Source: an uncultured Clostridia bacterium
GTDB taxonomy: Bacteria; Bacillota; Clostridia; Oscillospirales; Oscillospiraceae
Reading direction: 5' to 3'
NCBI GenBank assembly: GCA_946061345.1
Contig: CAMGRA010000027.1
Span: 1 to 9,960 of the forward strand
Length of the DNA: 9,960 bases
Position numbers and translations under genes: made by a program. Below the pieces are notes generated by a model. The model was not told where the DNA came from. It made no database searches and saw nothing but the letters and a program-made list of their open reading frames with translations. Positions within the stretch are counted from its first letter, which is position 1. Each line of letters begins with the position of its first letter. This document shows positions 1 to 5,384 of the stretch, piece by piece.

Positions 1-19
1 AAAAAGAGGAGTGACCGCT

Positions 20-1147
20 ATGCAGACCGTACTCGTGACCGACGTTCGATACCGTACTGCGTTAGCGGTCATTCGTCCTTTGGCGAAGGCAGGCTGCCGC
101 GTTGTGGCGGTGCAAACCCGGCACGAATCGTCCCAGGCTCCAGCGGCCTTTTCTTCCCGCTATGTGAGCCAGCAGGTTTTACTGGACGGCTCCGTCAAGG
201 ACGAGGACTATGTCCGGCGCCTGCTGGAGCTGTGCAAGGCACAGGAGAGCCGCCCGGTGCTGTTTCCCATCGGCGCTGACACGCTGGCGGCGGTTTCCCG
301 GCACCAGGCGGAATTTCAGGCGGTCTGCGACTGTCTGGTATCCCCGCCGGAGGTTCTGGACGCTGCCAACGACAAGCGGACGGTAGCTCTGACCGCCCGT
401 CAGACCGGTGTGCCCGTGCCGGAGGAATATAACGTCTCCGCCGGACTTCCCGCCTTTCCCGTCATCATCAAGCCCCGCTGCGGCGAAAAGTTGGGACTTC
501 ACGCAGAGCAGCGCTACCAAAAGGCATCCAACGCCGACGAATTCCGCGCCGCCTACGAAAAAATTGCCGCCTACGACCCCAATCCCGTGGTTCAGGAGCT
601 GATCTCCGGCGACGGGCAGGGCGTCTGCCTGGTCATGGACCGCGAAAGCCGTCCGGTCAGCGTGTTCTGCCACCGCCGCATCCGTGAATATCCCATCTCC
701 GGCGGGCCCTCCGCCTGCTGCGTCAGCATCTATGACGAGGCTCTGGTCAGCCATGCAGTCAAGCTCCTGCAGGCGCTGCACTTTGTCGGCATCGCCATGG
801 TGGAATTCAAGGGTGACCGGGTGCTGGAGATCAATCCGCGCATCTGGGGCAGCTTCCCGCTGACCGACGTCTGCGGCAGCAATTTTGCCGTGGATTACGT
901 CCGCGCAGCAACGGGAGAAGAATTCTCCGCTCCCGACAACAATTACCGGCGCGGCAGGCGTATGCGCTTCCTGCTCAACGACACGCTGGCCTGCCTGTCC
1001 TATCTGCGCCACGGAAGACCCGCCGCCTTTTTTGGCGGCCTTGTGGATATTTTCCGCGCCAGGGAAGCCCTGTTCCGCTTCACGGACCAGAAGCCCTTCT
1101 GGCGCTATCTGTATTTGACCCTGCGCGGAAGGGGGAACAGCCAATGA
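20..1147 (+). CDS. ATP-grasp domain ligase, substrate unknown
   Basis: This 375-residue protein has the layout of a stand-alone ATP-grasp ligase (carbamoyl-phosphate-synthase/PylC-like). Such enzymes activate a carboxylate with ATP and join it to an amine or thiol. An N-terminal alpha/beta pre-ATP-grasp region (about residues 1-110, opening MQTVLVTD) is followed by the nucleotide-binding part. There, PVIIKPRCG (148-155) carries the ATP-binding lysine K151, and VQELISGDGQG (191-201) follows. VEFKGDRVLEINPRIWGS (261-278) supplies the likely magnesium ligands E262, E270 and N272. The start is ATG 20, because AGGAG at 7-11 lies 8 nt upstream; an in-frame GTG at 11 has no room for a ribosome binding site. 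The stop overlaps the next start (ATGA). Co-translation with a PHP phosphoesterase and a polysaccharide deacetylase suggests a cell-envelope or glycan substrate, which is inference. Its own promoter lies outside the window. Confidence 0.85.
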   Translation: MQTVLVTDVRYRTALAVIRPLAKAGCRVVAVQTRHESSQAPAAFSSRYVSQQVLLDGSVKDEDYVRRLLELCKAQESRPVLFPIGADTLAAVSRHQAEFQAVCDCLVSPPEVLDAANDKRTVALTARQTGVPVPEEYNVSAGLPAFPVIIKPRCGEKLGLHAEQRYQKASNADEFRAAYEKIAAYDPNPVVQELISGDGQGVCLVMDRESRPVSVFCHRRIREYPISGGPSACCVSIYDEALVSHAVKLLQALHFVGIAMVEFKGDRVLEINPRIWGSFPLTDVCGSNFAVDYVRAATGEEFSAPDNNYRRGRRMRFLLNDTLACLSYLRHGRPAAFFGGLVDIFRAREALFRFTDQKPFWRYLYLTLRGRGNSQ

Positions 1148-1914
1148 ACTGCCGTCTGGATCTGCATCTGCACACCCAGGCCTCCCACGACAGCCGCATG
1201 ACCCTTTCCCAGGCGGTGGCTGCAGCAAAGAAGCGGGGCATCTGTGCCCTGGCCGTCAGCGATCACAACCGCTGCGCGCCGCAGGAGGTCTTTGACGAGC
1301 CTCTGCGCGACGGTGTCCTGCTGATCCCCGCCGTGGAATATTCCACCGAGGCAGGGCATCTGCTGGGCCTGTTTCTGCAAAGGCCCTGCCGCTGTCCGAA
1401 CGAGGAAACGGGCCGGGTCCGCTTTTCCGATGCGGCCGCGGCCATCCACGATGCCGGCGGTCTTTGCGTCCTGGCTCATCCCTATGAGCTGACCCGTCAC
1501 AGCGTGGAGGAGATCTCCGCGCAGATCGCGCAAAACGAGCCGCTGCTCGACGGCATTGAGATCTATAACTGCCGCGCCACAAAAAAGCGCGCCAACGCCA
1601 ACGCCCTTGCCAAAGCGGCGGCAGAGGGCTGTGGCAAGCCGATGCTGCAGACCGCCGGAAGCGACGCCCATACACCGGCGGAGGTGGGACGGGCCTATGT
1701 GGAGGTCACGGTGCCGGAGCTGACCCCGGAGGCTCTGCGGGAGGCTCTGTGCCGTCCTGTGGACTATGCCTGTGGCAAATGCCCCCATATGGCCCTGGCC
1801 AGGAGCCAGTTGACCCTGCTGCGCAAAAAAAAGCGCGGCATCAAAGCCTGCGTCCGCTGGCTGCTTTTCGCCGCCGTCTGCTGCCTGAGAAGTGTGAAAG
1901 GAGTATTTCAATGA
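1144..1914 (+). CDS. PHP-domain metal-dependent phosphoesterase
   Basis: This 256-residue protein is a compact PHP-domain hydrolase, a family that cleaves phosphoesters with a cluster of two or three metal ions. The metal-ligand motifs are all visible: DLHLHT (6-11, H8 and H10), SHDS (14-17, D16), SDHN (39-42, D40 and H41), AVEYS (63-67, E65), GHLLG (H72), AHPYE (111-115, H112) and GSDAH (172-176, D174 and H176). It therefore looks catalytically intact. The C-terminus (about 233-250) is a hydrophobic stretch with basic residues that could sit on the membrane. ATG 1144 overlaps the upstream stop, and its own stop overlaps the downstream ATG at 1911, so translation is probably coupled to the ATP-grasp and deacetylase genes. 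It is too short for a DNA polymerase PHP module. The substrate is unknown; histidinol phosphatase or a nucleotide or oligonucleotide phosphatase remain possible. Confidence 0.88.
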   Translation: MNCRLDLHLHTQASHDSRMTLSQAVAAAKKRGICALAVSDHNRCAPQEVFDEPLRDGVLLIPAVEYSTEAGHLLGLFLQRPCRCPNEETGRVRFSDAAAAIHDAGGLCVLAHPYELTRHSVEEISAQIAQNEPLLDGIEIYNCRATKKRANANALAKAAAEGCGKPMLQTAGSDAHTPAEVGRAYVEVTVPELTPEALREALCRPVDYACGKCPHMALARSQLTLLRKKKRGIKACVRWLLFAAVCCLRSVKGVFQ

Positions 1915-3212
1915 GTACCTTTGTCCGTCTGGGAAAGAAAGTGAAGCGTTTTGCCAAATCCGTCCTGCTGCCTGAGCCAAAGTGCTGCGTGACCTACTGC
2001 CGCCGCATTGAGCGGGTCAAGACCACGGAGCGGGTCTGCGCCATGACCTTTGATGACGGGCCTATGGGTCTTCCTGCCTCGCCGGACCTCTTTGACGGCC
2101 GCTGCCTGACGGACGTACTGCTGGATACCCTTTCGGAGTTCAACGCCAAGGGCACCTTTGACGTCATCGGCATCACCGCCGACAACTACCCCGACGCTGC
2201 CGGCGCACCGGGTACGCCTGCCTGGGGCGGCACGGCCTACGACCACTACCCTGCCTTTGAACAGGACAGCTTCGGCGGTGCCGTCAACTGTCCGCAGCTC
2301 ATGGAACGCATCATCCGCGAGGGCCATCAGATCACCAACCACGGCTACCGCCACATCCTCTTCGGCAAAAAATCCTTTGTCTACGGCAAGCGCCACACCC
2401 TCGGCTCTCTGGACAAGGTGCTGGAGGATCTGGAGGCGCTGGACCGTCTCCTGCGGGGGCAGTACGGCTACCCCATGACCATGAGCCGCCCGCCCCATTA
2501 TGTGGACCGCATCGACAAAAACTTTACCTCTTATGACGCCTATGAAAAAATGGGCTACCTCTACCTGGCCGCCTCCTTTGACGGGGCTGGCTGGCTGCCC
2601 GCCAAGAGTGCCGACCCGGTGCAGGCGGAGATCGACGAGATGGTCGAACCCATGCGCAAAAAGTTAGAGGAAGACCCGGACTTTTTCTGCGGGCAGATCA
2701 TCTTCCAGAAGGACGGCTACAACATGGCCCTTCGCACACCGGTGGCGGTGGGCCTGCGCAGGCAGCTTGAGCTGCTGGACGCGGCAGGCTATCGGGTGGT
2801 CACCGTGCAGGAGCTGCTCAATCGCTCCCCCTTTGCCGATGTGGGCGCGGAGGACCCGGATTTTGAAGCCTTCCGCCGCCTGATTGACCGGGGCCGCGCC
2901 GTTGCCTATTCCGACAACACCCTGCGGCCCGACATACCCATGACCTGCGGCGAATTTGCCATGCTGGCAGCCCCCCGCAGCGCTGCCGTGGATGACCGTC
3001 TGGCAAAGCTCCGGGCGGGAGACAAGGCTTACCGCTCCCGTTACAGCGGTGCCATGGCCTGGTGTAAGGCCCAGGGGCTTCTCCCCCGGGAGGCAAAGGA
3101 AAACGCCCCCCTGTCTGCTGCGCTTCTGTCCGGCGCAGAGGCGCTTTTCGGCGGCCTTCTGCCGGAGGAATTCACCCGCCGCGCAGTGCTGCGCAGCTAT
3201 ACTAGTTCTTGA
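1911..3212 (+). CDS. Polysaccharide deacetylase (NodB fold) with C-terminal SLH-like domain
   Basis: This 433-residue protein belongs to carbohydrate esterase family 4, which removes N- or O-acetyl groups from polymers such as peptidoglycan or chitin-like glycans. Motif 1 is AMTFDDGP (44-51, D48 base and D49 metal ligand). Motif 2 is NHGYRH (143-148, H144 and H148 metal ligands). Motif 3 is SRPPHY (192-197). The usual motif 5 histidine appears to be lysine (IIFQKDG, 263-269). Residues about 308-354 resemble an S-layer homology domain: FADV, then AYSDNTLRPDIPMTCGEFAML. A weaker partial repeat follows at about 377-412. No clear signal peptide is seen, although the N-terminus is basic. ATG 1911 has AAAGGAG 7 nt upstream and overlaps the PHP stop; longer in-frame starts lack this. 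The last codons and the stop lie inside the repeat element at 3199-3355, so the native C-terminus may have been replaced. Confidence 0.85.
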   Translation: MSTFVRLGKKVKRFAKSVLLPEPKCCVTYCRRIERVKTTERVCAMTFDDGPMGLPASPDLFDGRCLTDVLLDTLSEFNAKGTFDVIGITADNYPDAAGAPGTPAWGGTAYDHYPAFEQDSFGGAVNCPQLMERIIREGHQITNHGYRHILFGKKSFVYGKRHTLGSLDKVLEDLEALDRLLRGQYGYPMTMSRPPHYVDRIDKNFTSYDAYEKMGYLYLAASFDGAGWLPAKSADPVQAEIDEMVEPMRKKLEEDPDFFCGQIIFQKDGYNMALRTPVAVGLRRQLELLDAAGYRVVTVQELLNRSPFADVGAEDPDFEAFRRLIDRGRAVAYSDNTLRPDIPMTCGEFAMLAAPRSAAVDDRLAKLRAGDKAYRSRYSGAMAWCKAQGLLPREAKENAPLSAALLSGAEALFGGLLPEEFTRRAVLRSYTSS

Positions 3213-3355
3213 TAAAAAGCTTTAAAACTTTTTATAGCGCCAAAGGCGCGTCAAGAACTGCATGAGACGGCTTTTGTGGCTTTTGCCACAAAAGGGCAAC
3301 GCAAATAGCGGTGCCTTCTTAATAAAAACCAAAGGTTTTTATTAAGAATTAGTAT
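3199..3355. repeat. 157-bp palindromic element with imperfect terminal inverted repeats (MITE-like)
   Basis: The ends are inverted repeats: positions 3199-3223 match the reverse complement of 3331-3355 at 22 of 25 positions, and the outer 12 bases are ATACTAGTTCTT and AAGAATTAGTAT. Two of the three differences would still pair as G-U in RNA. Between the ends lie further palindromes: a 9-bp stem 3204-3212/3251-3259 enclosing hairpins at 3212-3235 and 3237-3249, then three hairpins placed end to end at 3271-3294, 3295-3315 and 3316-3348. No ORF of note is inside. No clear target-site duplication is visible. The left end overlaps the 3' end and TGA stop (3210-3212) of the deacetylase gene. A non-autonomous mobile element or dispersed palindromic repeat fits best; a structured RNA is the alternative. 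Confidence 0.7.
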
Positions 3356-3387
3356 TACAAGGCAGAATGATTTCACAGAAAACAGTC

Positions 3388-3424
3388 AAATCCCCGGCGG
3401 AGTGCCAAGCTCTGCCGGGGATTT
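3388..3424 (-). terminator. Intrinsic terminator, probably bidirectional
   Basis: AAATCCCCGGC (3388-3398) pairs with GCCGGGGATTT (3414-3424). The stem extends inward through one G-T and three further pairs to a 7-nt loop, about 15 bp in all and GC-rich. It lies 9 bp past the stop of the minus-strand acyl-carrier-like gene, which it most likely terminates. T-runs are short on both sides, and the plus-strand deacetylase operon, which has no other good terminator, may also end here. Confidence 0.7.
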
Positions 3425-3433
3425 GTTATGTAA

Positions 3434-3661
3434 TCATATTTGGTTTTCCACAAACGAGGTCAGGTCACTGACGGTCTCAATGTCCTTCAGGTCATCGTCC
3501 GTCCATTCGATCCCGAATTCCTGCTCCAGCATCAGCATCAGATCCGCCAGATCCGACAGTTCCGCCTCCAGGTCCTCCAGGATCACTGTGGACATGGTGA
3601 TGCGTTCCTCGTCGACGGCAAGCTCCTCCGCCAAAAAGGCGCGAATCGTTTCAAAGACCAA
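3434..3661 (-). CDS. Acyl-carrier-protein-like small protein with displaced serine
   Basis: This 75-residue acidic protein has the size and helix pattern of an acyl carrier protein (opening MVFETIRAFLAEEL, later EDLEAELSDLADLMLMLEQEF). Such proteins carry acyl chains on a phosphopantetheine arm attached to the serine of a DSL motif. An ungapped comparison with the E. coli ACP segment EDLGADSLDTVEL puts leucine at the modified position and serine one residue later (S36, context ELSD), so modification is uncertain. The start is a TTG at 3661-3659 with GGAGG 7 nt upstream. An earlier in-frame TTG at 3706 is rejected because it overlaps the -10 box of the promoter at 3698-3726. The gene forms a single transcription unit with its own promoter and a terminator at 3388-3424. 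It is not beside fatty-acid or polyketide genes here, so its partner enzyme is unknown. Confidence 0.75.
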   Translation of the reverse strand: MVFETIRAFLAEELAVDEERITMSTVILEDLEAELSDLADLMLMLEQEFGIEWTDDDLKDIETVSDLTSFVENQI

Positions 3662-3697
3662 GATTACACCTCCAAACCGCGTTGGAATAACGCTACA

Positions 3698-3726
3698 AGT
3701 ATACAAGCTGTCCGGGGCAAATGCAA
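3698..3726 (-). promoter_or_regulatory. Sigma-A-type promoter of the acyl-carrier-like gene
   Basis: On the minus strand, TTGCAT (3726-3721) and TATACT (3703-3698) are separated by 17 bp, with 4 of 6 and 5 of 6 matches to the consensus boxes. The predicted start near 3691 leaves a leader of about 30 nt that contains the GGAGG ribosome binding site. This placement decides in favour of the TTG start at 3661. Confidence 0.7.
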
Positions 3727-3795
3727 TAGGTATTTAAGCCTTTTTCTGGTTTCTTTTTCGACAGCCTCCGCAGAGGTATCTGGCTGAAAACAGCG

Positions 3796-4236
3796 TCAGC
3801 CTGCCAGGATCTCAGCCTTCAAAACACCATCCATCCGGGCCAGGGTGCGCAGAAGCTCCTCCGCGCCCCGCTCCACCGCGTTGGTCTCGGCGGAGATGGT
3901 CACCGACGCGCAGCCGTTGGTGGGTATGGTTTGATTGATGGTCAGTATATTTGCGCCGAATTGGGCAAAAATGGAGAGTATGGACGACAGCAGACCCGTC
4001 ACGTCCCGCAGAATAAAATGGAAAGTCAGGATACGGCCCGCCATAAGATTCTGAAAGGGAGCGATGGCATCGCGGTATTTATAGAAAGCGCTGCGGCTGA
4101 TGCCTGTCGCCTTGGCTGCCTCGTTGACGGTGTTGACCTCACCCGTCTCCAACAGCCATTTGGCGTGGGCCACCTTCAGAAAGACCTCGGGAAGCACCTT
4201 GGCTTCCACAATGTAGTACTTGGGGAGCTGTTCCAT
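3796..4236 (-). CDS. pheB: ACT domain protein, PheB/UPF0735 family
   Basis: This 146-residue protein matches the UPF0735 family typified by Bacillus subtilis PheB. The opening MEQLPKYYIVEAKVLPEVFLKV is characteristic. A short helix-turn-helix-like segment follows (about 36-58, NTVNEAAKATGISRSAFYKY). The C-terminal half is a single ACT domain (about 70-146) with the signature RDVTGLLSSILSIFAQFGAN (77-96), a fold that usually binds amino acids for allosteric or transcriptional control. The family is often discussed in connection with aromatic amino acid or homoserine metabolism, but its molecular role is not settled and no such genes are adjacent here. ATG 4236 has GGAGG 9 nt upstream. The gene is divergent from the YtvI-like gene, with promoters that overlap. 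Family assignment is confident; function is not. Confidence 0.88.
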   Translation of the reverse strand: MEQLPKYYIVEAKVLPEVFLKVAHAKWLLETGEVNTVNEAAKATGISRSAFYKYRDAIAPFQNLMAGRILTFHFILRDVTGLLSSILSIFAQFGANILTINQTIPTNGCASVTISAETNAVERGAEELLRTLARMDGVLKAEILAG

Positions 4237-4260
4237 TTTTGTCTGCCTCCTGCGTTACAT

Positions 4261-4289
4261 TTGTATCTCATATAAAAACATTCTATCAT
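4261..4289 (+). promoter_or_regulatory. Promoter of the YtvI-like gene
   Basis: TTGTAT (4261-4266) and TATCAT (4284-4289) are spaced by 17 bp. The -10 box matches consensus at 5 of 6 positions, while the -35 box is weaker. The predicted start near 4296 gives a leader of about 32 nt containing AAAGGAG. The promoter is interleaved with the opposite-strand promoter at 4272-4300. Confidence 0.5.
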
Positions 4290-4300
4290 AGCTCTGTCAA
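4272..4300 (-). promoter_or_regulatory. Promoter of the ACT-domain gene
   Basis: The minus strand carries a perfect -35 TTGACA (4300-4295), a 17-bp spacer, and a weaker -10 TTTTAT (4277-4272, 4 of 6). The predicted start near 4265 is about 30 nt upstream of the ATG. It physically overlaps the divergent promoter at 4261-4289. Confidence 0.55.
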
Positions 4301-4327
4301 AAAAACAAGTACGAAAGGAGAACGCCG

Positions 4328-5374
4328 ATGAAAAAGCCCTGGAAGCTGCTGGCCTACGGAGTCTGCGGTCTTGTGGGCATCTGGCTGACAGCCAAGGTGC
4401 TGTTGCCTGTGGGTCTGCCCTTTCTGCTGGGCTATCTGCTCTCCAGTGCGGCAGCTCCTGCGGAACGGCTTCTGCGCGGCAAGGCCCGTTTTCCCCTCTG
4501 GCTCGCTTCCTTTCTCAGCGTCACAGCTGTCTCCGCTGTCCTGATCGCTCTGCTCTGGCTGCTGGGCAGAGGGCTGTTCTCTGCGGCACAGCGAATGGGT
4601 TCACGGCTGCCGGGCCTGTTGGAATCCATGGAGCAGCCGCTGCAGGCCCTCCACGCTAAGCTGCTGCGTTTGGCGGCAAACCTGCCCGCCTCTCTCGCGG
4701 CAGCGGCAACCACCTGGATCGACCGCCTGTTTGAGGGCGGAAGTGTGGTGGCAGGGACCGTCTCCGAACGGGTCCTGAGCTTTGCGGGAGGTCTGCTTTC
4801 CCGGGTACCGGACCTGTTTTTGTTCATTCTGACGGCGCTGCTGTCAGCCTTTCTCTTTTCTTCCCAAAAGGAGGTCCTGCAAAAAGCCGTTCATCGCCAT
4901 CTGCCGGAGAGCTGGCTGACCCGCTTTTCTTCAGTCCGGAAACGGCTGAAAACCGCTCTGGGCGGCTATTTCAAGGCCCAGGGCTGTCTGCTGTTGGTAA
5001 CTTTTTCCGTGCTGACGGCGGGCTTGCTGCTCCTGCATCGTCCCCACGCGGTGATCACCGCCCTGATCATCGCCCTCATTGACGCCCTGCCGGTGTTTGG
5101 CGTGGGCGCGGTGCTCATTCCCTGGGGTATCCTCTCCTTTTTGCAGGGAGACACCACGCTGGCCGTCGGTCTGCTGCTGCTCTACGGTGTAGCGGCTCTC
5201 TGCCGCGCTATGCTGGAGCCGCGCTTCATGGGCCATCAAATGGGCCTGAACCCGCTGCTGACCCTGCTGTGTCTCTACGCAGGTTTCCGACTGTTCGGTG
5301 TGCTGGGGATGATTTTGGTGCCTCTGGCGGTCATTCTGCTCAAGCAGCTCTATGACCTGCTGGAAGCAGCCTGA
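4328..5374 (+). CDS. ytvI: AI-2E family / sporulation integral membrane protein YtvI-like
   Basis: This 348-residue polytopic membrane protein belongs to the AI-2E transporter (PerM/YtvI) superfamily. Hydrophobic segments lie at about 8-40 (two passes), 57-79, 160-178, 217-235 and 241-342 (several passes), with a soluble amphipathic stretch at about 85-155. The C-terminal half has the family pattern: ALIDALPVFGVGAVLIPWGI (249-268), LEPRFMGHQMGLNPLL (296-311) and YAGFRLFGVLGMILVPL (317-333). The length and this pattern fit the YtvI branch found in spore-forming Firmicutes. YtvI's molecular function is unproven; in B. subtilis it is linked to sporulation. AAAGGAG ends 7 nt before ATG 4328. The gene has its own promoter and stops 10 bp from the convergent MocR gene, leaving no room for a dedicated terminator. 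It could alternatively be a generic AI-2E family exporter. Confidence 0.82.
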   Translation: MKKPWKLLAYGVCGLVGIWLTAKVLLPVGLPFLLGYLLSSAAAPAERLLRGKARFPLWLASFLSVTAVSAVLIALLWLLGRGLFSAAQRMGSRLPGLLESMEQPLQALHAKLLRLAANLPASLAAAATTWIDRLFEGGSVVAGTVSERVLSFAGGLLSRVPDLFLFILTALLSAFLFSSQKEVLQKAVHRHLPESWLTRFSSVRKRLKTALGGYFKAQGCLLLVTFSVLTAGLLLLHRPHAVITALIIALIDALPVFGVGAVLIPWGILSFLQGDTTLAVGLLLLYGVAALCRAMLEPRFMGHQMGLNPLLTLLCLYAGFRLFGVLGMILVPLAVILLKQLYDLLEAA

Positions 5375-5384
5375 GCCGCAGCGG

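Noticed and set aside
179..1228. Long minus-strand ORF opposite the ATP-grasp gene
   Set aside because: It is antisense to a gene with clear family motifs, has no recognisable domain, and arises from GC-rich codon structure.
3271..3348. CRISPR-like array
   Set aside because: The repeats are palindromes of different sequence and there are no equal-length spacers between direct repeats.
3662..3706. Upstream extension of the acyl-carrier-like gene from a TTG at 3706
   Set aside because: It would overlap the -10 box TATACT at 3703-3698, while TTG 3661 has a well-placed GGAGG.
3765..3801. Terminator for the ACT gene on the minus strand
   Set aside because: Only short stems are present (GGCTGA/TCAGCC around the stop codon and CCTC/GAGG), with no T-run directly after them.
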